DNA of 40,149 bases from Methanofastidiosum sp. (GTDB lineage: Archaea; Methanobacteriota_B; Thermococci; Methanofastidiosales; Methanofastidiosaceae), in assembly GCA_020854815.1 (NCBI GenBank), contig JAHKLW010000077.1, positions 1 to 40,149 on the forward strand. Reading direction: 5' to 3'. Positions within the stretch are counted from its first letter, which is position 1; each line of letters starts with the position of its first letter. Of this stretch, positions 24,488 to 34,968 are shown piece after piece. The translations under genes and the position numbers were made by a program. The notes beneath the pieces were generated by a model. The model searched no databases. It was not told the DNA's origin and worked only from the letters and a program-made list of their open reading frames with translations.

Positions 24488-25774
24488 ATGTTTGATACGG
24501 AATTAATTGAAAAACTTGTTTCTTCCGAGAACTATTTTAAAAAAAAGGAAGATGTAGAAAAATTAAGGCATAAAGCAATTAAAATGTCACACAAATATCA
24601 TTTTGAAAACAATAAATTCTATCATGATTATTGTAAATTGAAAGGAGTTACTGGAGATATCAAATCTGAAGACTTCCATAAAATAGTAATCCCCGACGGG
24701 GTATTCAAGTCGTATCAGATGGAATCGCCTGAGAAGAGCCCCCAAGAATTTAAAAAATGGGTCGATAGAATTTCTTCAGTTCCACTCGACTTTACCCCAA
24801 AAGGCATGGGCTCCCTTGAAAGTTTTCTTCAAGAGTTTTATTCAAATGGGATGCTATTGGGATTTAGCAGCGGTACTTCAGGAAAACTTACATTTCTTCC
24901 GCGAGATTCTTTTACCCAAGCAATGCTAATTAGGTCCTATACCGAAGCAATTGACGCAACTCTTAAACTTGACAAAGGCAAGGAGAACTTTATATTGGGG
25001 ATACCTAGAAAGACATTTTTACAAGTAGGCTTCAATGGAAAAGTAGTAGCAAATTCAATATCACCTGGCAACGTATTCCATGCATTTGAAGAATTAAAAG
25101 CCGACATAATAAGATTGAGGATGAGAGGGCCAAGATCTTCAAAAGAAAAAGTCATGAATTATTTTATCAAGAAGATGCTCCCTCGAATTGAGAAAAAAGC
25201 CATAACAAGCATAGTAGATCAGTTAGAGAAAAATCAAGGAAAAAGAATTGTTTTCATGGGCCCACCTTTTTTGATAATTGACACTGCTAACTATGTGCTA
25301 GAAAATGGAATTAATGCTAAAATCGGAAAAGATAGCTTTTTGGCTTCAACAGGAGGATTTAAAGGTAGGGCCATTATCAGTAGAGATAAAATGAATGATT
25401 TGATTGAAGAGGCATTTGGATTAGATTCAAAGAGATACATCGATCTTTATGGTATGACTGAGTCAAACTCAATAATGATTGATTGTATGGAGGGCAACAA
25501 TAAACACGTTCCTCCTTGGATGGAAGTTATACTATTCGATGAGCATATGGAACCAATACCCCAAGAAGGAAAAGTAACTGGAAATTATGCATTTCTTGAG
25601 CCTTCCTCAAAATCATTCCCAGGATTTATTACTACTGGTGACAAATTGAGAGTTGACTACGATGGATGCCCATCTTGCAATAAAACTACTCCAATTCTTT
25701 TAAGCATCGAAAGATTACCAAGAATTGAGAGCAGAGGCTGTTCTGGCGTACTTGCAAAAACGGTGGCTGGATAA
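24488..25774 (+). CDS. LuxE-like acyl-protein synthetase (adenylate-forming)
   Basis: The 428-residue protein belongs to the LuxE branch of the ANL superfamily. The Ser/Thr/Gly-rich phosphate loop GFSSGTSGKLTFLPR is followed by YIDLYGMTESNSIMIDC (the A5-like YGxTE motif) and TTGDKLRVDYDG. A C-terminal cysteine pair (CPSC) is present. LuxE activates a fatty acid with ATP and passes the acyl group to a Cys. It is followed, in the same frame and without a gap (TAA ATG), by a LuxC-like reductase, so the pair should turn an acid into an aldehyde. Acid unknown. Confidence 0.85.
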   Translation: MFDTELIEKLVSSENYFKKKEDVEKLRHKAIKMSHKYHFENNKFYHDYCKLKGVTGDIKSEDFHKIVIPDGVFKSYQMESPEKSPQEFKKWVDRISSVPLDFTPKGMGSLESFLQEFYSNGMLLGFSSGTSGKLTFLPRDSFTQAMLIRSYTEAIDATLKLDKGKENFILGIPRKTFLQVGFNGKVVANSISPGNVFHAFEELKADIIRLRMRGPRSSKEKVMNYFIKKMLPRIEKKAITSIVDQLEKNQGKRIVFMGPPFLIIDTANYVLENGINAKIGKDSFLASTGGFKGRAIISRDKMNDLIEEAFGLDSKRYIDLYGMTESNSIMIDCMEGNNKHVPPWMEVILFDEHMEPIPQEGKVTGNYAFLEPSSKSFPGFITTGDKLRVDYDGCPSCNKTTPILLSIERLPRIESRGCSGVLAKTVAG

Positions 25775-27340
25775 ATGACAAAATTAAAAGGGTATTATCT
25801 TCCTAAATCCCTAAAGTCAATAGAAAAAGAAATTGAATTTAGTGAGAAGGAAGTTAAGGAATATACTTTGCTATTGCCAATTATTAATCAAGAAAATATA
25901 AAAGAAATAGTAAACGGCCTGAAAGAAAACAGGAAAAAGTATCTTGTAGATATGCCCTTCCCAGAGATAGCTAAGGTGTATGGTGAAGTATCGCGAACTT
26001 GGGCGGATAATAAATATGAAAAAAAGAAGATTGCTCTTGAATTACTGCCCGTATTAACAAATCTTTCTCCAGAACTAATAGAATTTTATCAATTCAGATC
26101 AATATACAAAATCGATGAGAAGACTATAAATTTTTTATCCAACTTAAATTTACCACCAGAGGTGTTTAAGACTTTTACTCCGATTGATGGGGCAAACACT
26201 TTTGTAAGAGCATATGCTGGATTTAGAGACAAAATTGCTCTAAAAAAAATATCTCAGTATGATAAAGAACTTGAACTAGTGACTTACATAACACCATCGA
26301 ATGTTCCCGGTTTTATTGAAAGTCTTGGTATATTTATAGCGAGCATAGTAAAGGCTGCAGGTCTAATTAAAACACCTTCTGTTCAACCTCTTTTTGCACC
26401 TTTATACGCTGAATCTGTCGCAGAAATGAGCAAAGATATAGGTGAAACAATTGCAGTTGTACCATGGGCTGGCGGTGACCAATCAATTGAGGATATAATA
26501 TTCAGAAACTCAAACGTAGTTAGTGTAGTTTCAAGCACTCAAACGGCAATGTCAGTCAAAAATAGAGTCGACGAATTAAATAGAAATGGTAACTCTATCA
26601 AGGGGTGTTACCATGGTGGAAAATTTGGAATTGAACTAATTGGAAGAGAGATGGCAAATAGGGACGTTGCTGGGCTTGCTGCAATCGACGGAATAGGTTA
26701 TGAGGGGTATATGTGCGGCTCCCCCGCTTTTGGATTTTTTGTTGAAGAAGGAGGCGATCTTAGTCCAATTGAATTTGCAGAAGCATTAGCCAGTGAAATG
26801 GAAAAAATATCAAGGTCAATACCGCAGACTAATTTTTTCAGAAAGTTGAGGGAAGTTAAAATTGGAGAAATAATCTCAAGGCCAGAATTTGATGGTGGTC
26901 AGAGGACTATTTCTTCTTCTGAACACAACTTTGTAGTAATATATGAATCAAACTTTAATCTAAATCCTATAGGACAAAACAGATTAATACGAGTATTTGG
27001 TGTAAAAAGTCTTGAAGAAGTTATTGATAAAATAAAACCATGGAAGGAGTATTTGCAGACTGCTGGTGTGGCAATAGGAAATGATAGAATCCAAAAGATA
27101 TCTGAGTTAATGGGAAAGACTGGATTTTCAAATATCCGAGTTGCTGGAACAGTGGCTTTGCCACGACTGGGAGAAGCTTGGGATGGCAATTATCCCGTGT
27201 ATGAATTTTTCATTCCCGATAAGGTCCACTGGACTTCCATAAATGCAATAGATTTTGAAAATGAGATAAAAGAGCTCACTAAAATTAAAAATCAAGTCAT
27301 AAAAGATGGAGTTTTTAATCATTCTCTTGGAATTCGCTGA
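25775..27340 (+). CDS. LuxC-like acyl-CoA/acyl-protein reductase
   Basis: The 521-residue protein matches the LuxC (PF05893-type) family. It has a Rossmann region TYITPSNVPGFIESLG (about 170-185) and the Cys-Gly-Ser-Pro site (C314, MCGSPAFGF), matching the catalytic Cys of LuxC, which is followed by SP. LuxC reduces an acyl enzyme from LuxE to a fatty aldehyde with NADPH. No LuxA, LuxB or LuxD lies nearby, so this is not a light-emission cluster. The C-terminal TVALPRLGEAWDG is conserved in the family. Likely physiological role: aldehyde formation for a lipid or cofactor (inference). Confidence 0.88.
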   Translation: MTKLKGYYLPKSLKSIEKEIEFSEKEVKEYTLLLPIINQENIKEIVNGLKENRKKYLVDMPFPEIAKVYGEVSRTWADNKYEKKKIALELLPVLTNLSPELIEFYQFRSIYKIDEKTINFLSNLNLPPEVFKTFTPIDGANTFVRAYAGFRDKIALKKISQYDKELELVTYITPSNVPGFIESLGIFIASIVKAAGLIKTPSVQPLFAPLYAESVAEMSKDIGETIAVVPWAGGDQSIEDIIFRNSNVVSVVSSTQTAMSVKNRVDELNRNGNSIKGCYHGGKFGIELIGREMANRDVAGLAAIDGIGYEGYMCGSPAFGFFVEEGGDLSPIEFAEALASEMEKISRSIPQTNFFRKLREVKIGEIISRPEFDGGQRTISSSEHNFVVIYESNFNLNPIGQNRLIRVFGVKSLEEVIDKIKPWKEYLQTAGVAIGNDRIQKISELMGKTGFSNIRVAGTVALPRLGEAWDGNYPVYEFFIPDKVHWTSINAIDFENEIKELTKIKNQVIKDGVFNHSLGIR

Positions 27341-27439
27341 AAAGATTATTTGCATTAATTATTCTTATTTTTTAATTTTATTAGAATATAAAAAGAAATA
27401 TTTAAATACTTTGTATGTTAATATGTTATAGGTGCTTTA

Positions 27440-27673
27440 ATGGTATATGCATATGTTTTAATAACAGTTTCAATTGGGAAGATAAAAGAAGTAATTGAAT
27501 CTGTAAAGAAGATTGAAGGAGTAATAGAAGCCGATGTTATAACTGGCCCATACGACGCCATTGCAAAAATAAAAGCAAATGATCTAGGCGAACTTACAAA
27601 AACAGTAATTCAACAGATTCATTACATTGAAGGTGTAATTGATACAACAACCGCGATAGTAATCTCTGTTTAA
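27440..27673 (+). CDS. Stand-alone RAM (Lrp ligand-binding) domain
   Basis: The 77-residue product is a complete RAM domain (beta-alpha-beta-beta-alpha-beta: VYAYVLITVSIGK, EADVITGPYDAIAKI, TTTAIVISV) with no helix-turn-helix. Such proteins form ligand-binding rings or may modulate full-length Lrp regulators like the one at 20662. ATG 27440 is preceded by an AGGTG site at 5-6 nt and a TATA-like TTTAAATACTTTG. It is monocistronic or coupled with 27701. Confidence 0.88.
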   Translation: MVYAYVLITVSIGKIKEVIESVKKIEGVIEADVITGPYDAIAKIKANDLGELTKTVIQQIHYIEGVIDTTTAIVISV

Positions 27674-27700
27674 TATAATTATTTATTTTTTGGTGGTCCA

Positions 27701-28414
27701 TTGAATAAAAGCACGGCTATATGTGATGTGTCTCTTTTTGTTTCAAAAAGTAAATATTCTCAAGCTGAATCATTGATGAAGTCTTTACATATTGAAGAAG
27801 TGATAATGCCTGAAGAACTAGTAGACATTCTTATGAAAGTCCATAGAGGGGAAGAACTCTTAGGTGAACAGGTAAGAGTTTTATCTTATTGGGCAAAGGG
27901 CCCAGTTCCTAAGGATGAAGAGATAAGAACATTTTATGAAACTCTTATAGAAAAGGGAATTAAAATTAGAACAATAAAAGAATATGTCCTGAAAAAAGAA
28001 GTTGAGTTGGGATATACAAAACTAAGAGAGGGCATGGAAAAAGACGAGATGGAAGTCTATAATAAAAGCTGGAGAAATCTATATAACAAATTTTCTGAAA
28101 CTATGCCTGATCAAACTGCAATTATATGTTCAAAAATTCTATCTTTATCTCTTGTATTCAATGAGAAAATTGTCGCAGTTAATCGAAAACTATTGAGATT
28201 CTTGTATGACTCTGGGCTTGAAGTATCAAAAGTAACCTCTAAGATTGAAATTGATAAGAATCTAGTTGAGCATAATATTATTTTTCTTAATGTTTACGGC
28301 TCAAAAACCTTTGAACCGCTGTTTTATGAAATAAAAAATTCGATAAAAGAAAGCACAGAGATACAGGTTGAACTAGAAAAAGATGTCGGTTCAATAGTGA
28401 TGTTTAATCTATAA
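27701..28414 (+). CDS. Unknown protein, possibly PIN-like
   Basis: The 237-residue protein starts at TTG 27701, 4 nt after GGTGG. The N-terminal strand with an aspartate (TAICDVSLFVS), a Glu-containing helix (MPEELVDILMKV), and a later DQTAIICSKILSL helix followed by NEKIVAVNRKLLRFLYDSG resemble the order of acidic residues in PIN nucleases, but the spacing is loose. No membrane segment or cofactor motif. It follows the RAM-domain gene by 27 nt. I give no firm function. Confidence 0.6.
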   Translation: MNKSTAICDVSLFVSKSKYSQAESLMKSLHIEEVIMPEELVDILMKVHRGEELLGEQVRVLSYWAKGPVPKDEEIRTFYETLIEKGIKIRTIKEYVLKKEVELGYTKLREGMEKDEMEVYNKSWRNLYNKFSETMPDQTAIICSKILSLSLVFNEKIVAVNRKLLRFLYDSGLEVSKVTSKIEIDKNLVEHNIIFLNVYGSKTFEPLFYEIKNSIKESTEIQVELEKDVGSIVMFNL

Positions 28415-28473
28415 ATACTAATAAATATATTTTTTTCCTTATCTATTAAAGCTCATTAATTCTATTTTATATA

Positions 28474-28500
28474 TTTTTTAGATAGAAAGCTTTTTATATC
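28474..28500 (+). promoter_or_regulatory. Thermosome promoter with TTTTTTAGATAGAAA element
   Basis: TTTTTTAGATAGAAA (28474-28488) directly precedes TTTTTATATC, the TATA box. The same 15 bases occur at the same place ahead of the Lon-like protease (36202-36216). The GAAA end is the usual BRE; the T-tract plus AGATA is additional. A GAGGTG ribosome site is at 28537-28542. Confidence 0.6.
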
Positions 28501-28548
28501 ACTTCAAATACATCAAAAACTAGCAATATTTTTAATGAGGTGTAAATC

Positions 28549-30219
28549 ATGGCAGAAATTAGACAACCAATGAGTGTCCAACCTGAAGGCGCTCAGAGAT
28601 TTATGGGCAGAGATGCTCAAAGAATGAATATTCTTGCTGGAAGAATAGTAGCAGAAACAGTAAAGACGACACTTGGTCCAAGAGGTATGGATAAAATGCT
28701 CGTTGACTCACTTGGAGATGTAGTTATCACAAACGATGGTGCTACAATCCTTAGCGAGATGGACATTGCTCATCCAGCAGCAAAAATGATTGTGGAAGTA
28801 GCAAAGACACAAGACGAGGAAGTTGGAGACGGTACAACAACAGCTGTTGTTATTGCCGGAGAACTTTTAAAAAAGGCCGAAGATCTTCTTGATCAAGATG
28901 TACACGCAACAGTTGTTGCATCTGGTTATAAACTTGCATCTGAAAAAGCTGAAGAAATATTGAAAGATATTGGCGATAAGATTACAATAAATGACGAAGA
29001 GATTCTTCTTGAAATCGCAAAGACTGCAATGACTGGAAAGGGCGCAGAAAAATCAAAGGATACATTAGCACCTTTGGCACTTAAAGCAGTTAAGCAAGTG
29101 GCCGTAAAAGAAAACGGAAACTATACAGTTGAAACTGAAGACATTAAGGTAGAGAAGAAAGAAGGTGGAAGTGTAGAAGATTCAAAACTCATCCAGGGAT
29201 TAATAATTGACAAGGAAAGAGTTCACGACGGCATGCCAAAGAAACTAAAGGATGCAAAGATAGCTTTACTTGACTGTGCACTTGAAGTAAAAGAAACAGA
29301 GACCGATGCAGAAATTAGAATTACTTCTCCAGATCAACTTCAAGCATTCTTAGATCAAGAAGAAGCAATGCTAAAGAAGATGGTAGATCAGATTAAGGCA
29401 TCTGGCGCGACAGTCGTATTCTGCCAGAAGGGCATTGATGATTTAGCTCAACACTACCTTGCAAAGAGTGGGGTATATGCTGCAAGAAGAGTCAAAAAGA
29501 GTGACATGAAGAAACTAGCTAAAGCAACAGGCGCAAGAGTTGTAAACAAGATATCTGACCTTGAAGCAAAAGATCTTGGTAATGCAGGCTCTGTCGAAGA
29601 GAAAAAGATTGGCGGAGACGAAATGACATTTGTCGAAGGATGCAAGGATCCAAAATCAGTAAGCTTATTGTTAAGGGGTGGAACAGAGCACTTTTTAGAG
29701 GAAGTAGAAAGAGCTCTTGAAGATGCTATAGGTGTCATATCCACAGCAATAGAAGATGGAACTATTTGTGCTGGTGGCGGAGCTGCAGAGATGGAACTAT
29801 CAAAGAGACTCACCGAATATGCTGAAAAGATTAGCGGCAGAGAACAACTAGCAGTTAAGGCATTTGCTCAGGCAATGGAAGTAATTCCAAGAACTTTAGC
29901 TGAAAATGCAGGTATGGACCCAATTGATACCCTCGTTGCACTAAAAGCATCACATGAGACAAAAGACCACAAGAGATATGGAATTGATGTTTTTGACGGT
30001 AAAGTTAAAGACATGATGAAGGCCGGAGTTGTCGAGCCACTTAGGATAAAGGAACAGGCAGTAAAGAGTGCTTCTGAATCAGCCATAATGATATTAAGAA
30101 TTGATGACGTAATCGCTGCAAGTGGAATAGGTAAGAGAAGAGGAATGGGCGGCGGCGATGACGACATGGATATGGGTGGCATGGGCGGAATGCCCGGCGG
30201 CATGCCTGGAATGATGTAA
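28549..30219 (+). CDS. thsA: Thermosome subunit (group II chaperonin)
   Basis: The 556-residue subunit forms an ATP-driven double-ring folding chamber. Visible are [13 protein letters not shown], the ATP-binding NDGATIL and GDGTTTAVV motifs, [10 protein letters not shown], and the glycine/methionine-rich tail ([14 protein letters not shown]) that projects into the cavity. Length is normal. A strong promoter, ribosome site and biased codon choice fit an abundant protein. The symbol is generic, as paralogues may exist elsewhere. A T-rich tract (30224-30262) probably ends the transcript. Confidence 0.98.
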   Translation: MAEIRQPMSVQPEGAQRFMGRDAQRMNILAGRIVAETVKTTLGPRGMDKMLVDSLGDVVITNDGATILSEMDIAHPAAKMIVEVAKTQDEEVGDGTTTAVVIAGELLKKAEDLLDQDVHATVVASGYKLASEKAEEILKDIGDKITINDEEILLEIAKTAMTGKGAEKSKDTLAPLALKAVKQVAVKENGNYTVETEDIKVEKKEGGSVEDSKLIQGLIIDKERVHDGMPKKLKDAKIALLDCALEVKETETDAEIRITSPDQLQAFLDQEEAMLKKMVDQIKASGATVVFCQKGIDDLAQHYLAKSGVYAARRVKKSDMKKLAKATGARVVNKISDLEAKDLGNAGSVEEKKIGGDEMTFVEGCKDPKSVSLLLRGGTEHFLEEVERALEDAIGVISTAIEDGTICAGGGAAEMELSKRLTEYAEKISGREQLAVKAFAQAMEVIPRTLAENAGMDPIDTLVALKASHETKDHKRYGIDVFDGKVKDMMKAGVVEPLRIKEQAVKSASESAIMILRIDDVIAASGIGKRRGMGGGDDDMDMGGMGGMPGGMPGMM

Positions 30220-30306
30220 TATACAAATATTTTTTTCTTTTATTTAATATTTTTATTAAATTTTTCTTAGAGATACTCTTATTAATTTATTAATAGTCTT
30301 TTTTGC

Positions 30307-30984
30307 ATGGACTCTCAATTAATAATGGAAAAATTATATTCACTTTCTGATCCCAAATCATTAGAGGGAATGGCAAGGTACGGAATAAATACAAGTGAGG
30401 CTTTAGGAGTTTCAATTCCTAAACTAAGATCGTTGGCAAAAGAAATAGGAAAAAATCACAAAATAGCTTTGGAATTATGGAACTCAAATTTTCACGAAAC
30501 TAAAATTCTAGCTAGCATGATAGAAGACCCAAAAACAGTTACATCTGAACAAATGGAAAATTGGGTTAGAGATTTTGATTCTTGGGACGTATGTGACCAA
30601 ACTTGCAATAATCTTTTTGGGAAAAGTATATTAGCTTTCGGTAAATCTTTTGAATGGTGTAACCAGGATGAAGAATTTGTTAAAAGGGCTGGGTATGTCC
30701 TAATTGCAGTTTTAGCAGTTCACGATAAAACTAGAGCAGATGAAGATTTCTTCAAATTTTTTCCTATTATTTAGGGAGGTTCAACAGATGGTAGAATATA
30801 TGTAAAAAAAGCCGTAAACTGGGCTTTAAGACAAATCGGTAAGAGAAATAGTATTTTAAATAAAAAAGCAATCGAATGTGCAACGAATATAAATAAAATA
30901 AATTCTAAATCTGCAAAGTGGATAGCTACCGATGCGTTAAGAGAATTACAAAGTTCTAAAATTTTAGCTCGAATCAAAGAATGA
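30307..30984 (+). pseudogene. DNA alkylation repair (AlkD-like) protein interrupted by one in-frame TAG
   Basis: The first frame (30307-30774) is the N-terminal 155 residues of an AlkD-like HEAT-repeat glycosylase, with the typical DFDSWDVCDQTC and KRAGYVLIAVLAVHDK. After TAG 30772-30774 the same frame reads GGSTDGRIYVKKAVNWALRQ to IGKRN and on to TGA 30982-30984. That second half is the conserved C-terminal part of AlkD. Total length (224 coded residues) equals the family norm, so a single base change made the stop; relatives tend to have Glu or another charged residue there. TAG also ends several intact neighbours, so pyrrolysine use is unlikely. Confidence 0.85.
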
Positions 30985-31048
30985 GAAATCCATAACTAAT
31001 TTAAATAGTTTTGACTATTTTAATTTAATACAATTTTGAGGTGTAAAA

Positions 31049-31405
31049 ATGTTAGACTTAGAAGGGCTTAGTACCGAAGCAAAGATTGGTAAAATATTGA
31101 TTTTAGTATCTCTGATATTAGGTATAGTTGGTGTCTTTGGGATGCTTGTTGGATTTAGCTTTGGAGCATTATTTCCTATAAGGTACATGAGAGGGTTCCC
31201 TTTTTTAGCCGGATTCTTCCTTGTCTTTGCGGTAGTAATTAAAATTTTAGGATTAGTAATTGGATTCATGGCACTATCTTCAGCAAATCTCAAAAATTTC
31301 AATAAAGCCGGAATGTACGCTATAATATCTAGTTTATTACCTCCTCTTGATATAATAATGCTAATAGGTGGTATTTTATGCCTTATCAGCAAAGAAGCAA
31401 AATAA
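31049..31405 (+). CDS. Small membrane protein, unknown function
   Basis: The 118-residue product has three to four hydrophobic segments (about 12-38, 47-76, 88-112) separated by short loops. GAGGTG precedes ATG 31049 at 6 nt. No charged motif or family recognised. It sits between the broken AlkD gene and the PAP2-like gene, all in the same direction. Confidence 0.65.
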   Translation: MLDLEGLSTEAKIGKILILVSLILGIVGVFGMLVGFSFGALFPIRYMRGFPFLAGFFLVFAVVIKILGLVIGFMALSSANLKNFNKAGMYAIISSLLPPLDIIMLIGGILCLISKEAK

Positions 31406-31456
31406 TTTATTTTTTTATTTCAAAAACTATTTAAACATTAAAAAAAGAAGTATATC

Positions 31457-31918
31457 GTGAGTCTAATATCTAATATATTTGATTTTTTTTATAATCCTAT
31501 TATTTTTCCAACTCTTATAGCTTACCTAGCTTCTGTTTTTGGAAAAATAATTCATGAATATATAACAAAGAAACATTTGGCTATCCAAGTTGCCATAAAA
31601 GATGGAGGAATGCCAAGCTCCCACACGGCCGTAGTAGTTGGTCTATCAACAGCCATTTTTTTATACGAAGGAATGTCTACCGTATTTTGGGTTTCTCTTG
31701 TATTTGCATTTGTTGTAATGAAGGACGCAACAGGTATCAGATGGGAAACAGGACAACAAGCGAAGGTAATAAATCAGATATTAAAAAAACTTCGTATGGG
31801 AAAAGTAGTTGATGAAGAGTTAAAGGAATTGCTAGGGCATACTGAGGCCCAAGTATTAGGGGGATTTATTTTTGGGATTATATTCTCTTATTTGGGGCAT
31901 ATTGTCTTTTTTGGGTAA
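31457..31918 (+). CDS. Divergent PAP2-family membrane protein (DUF212)
   Basis: The 153-residue protein has the signatures GGMPSSHTAVVVGLS and DATGIRWETGQQAKVIN plus GHTEAQVLGGFIFG, which define the divergent PAP2 (DUF212) family. The PSSH and GHT motifs correspond to the phosphatase site of PAP2 enzymes. The start is GTG 31457. It probably acts on a membrane lipid phosphate, but no substrate is established for the family. Confidence 0.88.
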   Translation: MSLISNIFDFFYNPIIFPTLIAYLASVFGKIIHEYITKKHLAIQVAIKDGGMPSSHTAVVVGLSTAIFLYEGMSTVFWVSLVFAFVVMKDATGIRWETGQQAKVINQILKKLRMGKVVDEELKELLGHTEAQVLGGFIFGIIFSYLGHIVFFG

Positions 31919-32027
31919 TTTATTAGATTTAGAATAGTGTTAAATCAATATGAATATTTTAAAACTGATCTAAATTAGTTTTAAGTTAAAACCTTTATTT
32001 TATCGTTTTTTTCTATGAATAAAAAAT

Positions 32028-32046
32028 AACTTCTAACAAAGAAGTT
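32028..32046. promoter_or_regulatory. 6-bp inverted repeat upstream of uvrA
   Basis: AACTTC (32028-32033) and GAAGTT (32041-32046) face each other across 7 nt, about 28-46 bp before the uvrA ATG. Near the presumed promoter and start site, it could be an operator of a damage response; it could also be chance in AT-rich DNA. Confidence 0.3.
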
Positions 32047-32073
32047 TTTAAGTAAAAGGCTTCTTCAATTTCC

Positions 32074-34911
32074 ATGGGTACTGACTTCATCACTGTAAAA
32101 GGTGCTTCAGAACACAACCTTAAAAATATCGATGTTCAATTTCCTAGAGACAAACTTATCGTAGTTACAGGAGTTTCAGGATCCGGTAAGTCTTCTCTAG
32201 CTTTTGATACAATTTATGCAGAAGGTCAACGACGTTATGTTGAATCACTTTCTGCATATGCAAGACAATTTTTAGGTTTAATGGAGAAACCTGATGTTGA
32301 GTATATTGAAGGACTATCTCCGGCTATTTCAATTGAACAAAAAACAACTTCAAAAAATCCTAGATCAACAGTTGGTACCGTTACAGAAATCTATGATTAT
32401 TTGAGACTTCTTTATGCAAGAATAGGAATTCCTTATTGTTCAAATTGCGGTAAACAAATAAAACAACAAACTGTAACAGAAATTACTGATCAGATATTAT
32501 CCCATCCCGAAGGTACAAAAGTAACTATTCTAGCCCCAATAGTACGTGGGAGAAAAGGGGAATATTCAACATTACTTAAAGAAATAAATCAAGAAGGTTT
32601 TGTAAGGGCAGAAGTAGATGGAGAAATAAAAGAGTTAAATGTAGAGATAAGGCTTGAGAGGTACAAAAAACATGATGTCAATATCATAATTGATAGACTT
32701 GTTCTAAAAGATGGAATTTCCCCAAGAATTTACGAAGATATAGAGTTGGCACTTAAAAAAGGCGAAGGAATAGTATTCGTGGATATTAATGATAATAGAA
32801 AAACATTTTCTGAACACTTTGCATGCACCGATTGTGGCATAAGTTTAGAGGAAATAACCCCAAGAATGTTCTCATTTAACAGTCCTTATGGGGCATGCCC
32901 TTCTTGTCACGGACTTGGATTTAAACAAGAGTTTGATCCTGATCTTATTATACCAAACAAAGAGTTATCTCTTGTTGAAGGTGCAGTAGAGATATGGAAC
33001 ACCAAATTAGAAGGATTTAGAAGGCAAACTTTGGAGGCTCTTTCTAAAAAATTTAATTTCAGACTTGATGTGCCTGTTAAAAATTTGTCACAAAAGCATC
33101 TTGACATCCTATTGTATGGTACAACTGACAAAGTAAGATACAATTACCGCTCTCGAAATACGCCATCTTATTGGACTTACGAGAGAACATATGAAGGAAT
33201 AATACCTTGGCTTGACCGAGTATATAGAGAAACTGATTCTGAGTATCGAAAGGAACAATTTGAGAAATACATCCGACTAAAACCATGTGAAGTTTGTAAA
33301 GGTAAAAGATTGAAACCAGAAGCTTTATCTGTTAAGATCCAAGAAAGTTCGATAATTGATATCACTGAACTCCAAATTAGCAATTGTTATAAGTTTTTCA
33401 TTGATCTTGAGCAAAATCTCACTGAAAAAGAGAAAATTATTTCAAAACAGATATTAAAAGAAATAAAGGCTAGATTAGGATTTCTTCTGAGTGTCGGACT
33501 TGACTACTTGACTCTTGGTAGAAGAGCTGGGACTCTTTCGGGAGGGGAATCCCAAAGAATTCGGCTTGCAACTCAAATAGGATCCCAGCTTGTGGGCGTT
33601 CTTTATATATTAGATGAGCCGAGTATAGGGCTTCATCAAAGAGATAATGCTAAATTAATTGTCATGCTGAAAAGATTAAGAGATATAGGAAACACTGTAA
33701 TTGTCATTGAACATGATGAAGAGATGATGCTCTCTTCGGACTATCTCGTAGATATAGGCCCAGGGGCAGGTGTCCATGGGGGGGAAGTAGTTGCAGTTGG
33801 ATCTCCTGAAGAAGTCATGCATAACCCTGATTCACTTACTGGAAAATACCTATCACGAAAACTTAAAATTGATATTCCTAAAGTTCGGAAACAAAGCAAT
33901 ACCTTTATCATAATTAAAGGAGCGAAACAATTTAATCTAAAAAATATAGACGTAAAAATCCCCCTAGGATTATTTGTGTGTGTTACTGGTGTTTCTGGTA
34001 GTGGGAAAAGTACTTTGATTAATGAAATACTATACAAAGATTTAGCAAAAAAATTCTATAGAGCTGTAGATATCCCCGGGGAGCATGATGAAATTCTTGG
34101 AATTGAAAATATTGATAAAGTAATTATCATCGACCAAAGTCCAATTGGAAGAAGCCCAAGATCAAACCCCGCAACATATACAGGTTTATTTACTCCAATA
34201 AGAGAGCTTTTCTCTGAACTTCCCGAATCAAAAACTAGGGGATTTAAGAAAGGCAGATTTTCTTTTAATGTTAAAGGAGGCAGATGTGAAAATTGTAGGG
34301 GCGACGGACTAATAAAAATTGAAATGCATTTCTTACCTGACATTTATGTTAAATGTGAAGAATGTAAAGGTGAAAGGTACAACCGGGAAACTTTAACTGT
34401 CAAATACAAGGGAAAATCAATCTCTGAAGTTCTTGATATGACCGTCGAAGAAGCGTTGCACTTTTTTGAAAACATACCAATCATAAGAAATAAACTCCAG
34501 ACTCTTTATGATGTAGGCCTAACCTATATTAAAGTTGGGCAGCCTGCAACTACCCTTTCAGGAGGGGAAGCGCAAAGAGTCAAATTATCAAAGGAGTTGT
34601 CTAAAAAAGCTACGGGAAAAACTCTGTATATCTTGGATGAGCCCACAACTGGACTTCATTTCCACGATGTTAAAAAACTACTTGATGTTCTTTTGCGACT
34701 AAGAGAAAATGGTAATACAGTTCTTGTGATTGAACATAATATGGATGTAATTAAGACCGCCGACTATATAATTGATCTTGGTCCTGAGGGAGGTCAGAGG
34801 GGGGGAGAAATAATTGTTGAGGGTACGCCCGAAGAAATAATAAAATCTCCAAAGAGCCATACTGGAAGATTCCTAGAAGAAGTATTAAAGCGAGATGGAG
34901 CTTTAATATAA
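32074..34911 (+). CDS. uvrA: Excinuclease ABC subunit A
   Basis: The 945-residue protein finds DNA damage with UvrB. It has two ABC modules: Walker [10 protein letters not shown] (about 33-41) and a second [13 protein letters not shown], signatures [12 protein letters not shown] and [12 protein letters not shown], and Walker B LYILDEPS and LYILDEPT. Zinc sites include CSNCGK/CTDCG/CPSC in the first half and [18 protein letters not shown] in the second. Length is typical. UvrABC is bacterial in origin and found in some mesophilic archaea including methanogens. uvrB and uvrC are not in the window. No ribosome site is evident, so the mRNA may be nearly leaderless. Confidence 0.98.
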   Translation: MGTDFITVKGASEHNLKNIDVQFPRDKLIVVTGVSGSGKSSLAFDTIYAEGQRRYVESLSAYARQFLGLMEKPDVEYIEGLSPAISIEQKTTSKNPRSTVGTVTEIYDYLRLLYARIGIPYCSNCGKQIKQQTVTEITDQILSHPEGTKVTILAPIVRGRKGEYSTLLKEINQEGFVRAEVDGEIKELNVEIRLERYKKHDVNIIIDRLVLKDGISPRIYEDIELALKKGEGIVFVDINDNRKTFSEHFACTDCGISLEEITPRMFSFNSPYGACPSCHGLGFKQEFDPDLIIPNKELSLVEGAVEIWNTKLEGFRRQTLEALSKKFNFRLDVPVKNLSQKHLDILLYGTTDKVRYNYRSRNTPSYWTYERTYEGIIPWLDRVYRETDSEYRKEQFEKYIRLKPCEVCKGKRLKPEALSVKIQESSIIDITELQISNCYKFFIDLEQNLTEKEKIISKQILKEIKARLGFLLSVGLDYLTLGRRAGTLSGGESQRIRLATQIGSQLVGVLYILDEPSIGLHQRDNAKLIVMLKRLRDIGNTVIVIEHDEEMMLSSDYLVDIGPGAGVHGGEVVAVGSPEEVMHNPDSLTGKYLSRKLKIDIPKVRKQSNTFIIIKGAKQFNLKNIDVKIPLGLFVCVTGVSGSGKSTLINEILYKDLAKKFYRAVDIPGEHDEILGIENIDKVIIIDQSPIGRSPRSNPATYTGLFTPIRELFSELPESKTRGFKKGRFSFNVKGGRCENCRGDGLIKIEMHFLPDIYVKCEECKGERYNRETLTVKYKGKSISEVLDMTVEEALHFFENIPIIRNKLQTLYDVGLTYIKVGQPATTLSGGEAQRVKLSKELSKKATGKTLYILDEPTTGLHFHDVKKLLDVLLRLRENGNTVLVIEHNMDVIKTADYIIDLGPEGGQRGGEIIVEGTPEEIIKSPKSHTGRFLEEVLKRDGALI

Positions 34912-34968
34912 TTTTTTATTTTATTAATTCTTATTATTTTCCTTAATTTTAACATTGCATCATTAATC

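Noticed and set aside
24488-27340. Light-emission (lux) operon
   Set aside because: No LuxA, LuxB or LuxD homologue is present in the window and the host is likely a strict anaerobe.
29454-30226. Long minus-strand frames under the thermosome gene
   Set aside because: They arise from the codon bias of the highly expressed gene on the other strand and have no start signals.
30772-30774. TAG as pyrrolysine codon in the AlkD-like gene
   Set aside because: TAG ends many intact genes in this window and no pyl gene is seen. Kept only as a low-probability option.
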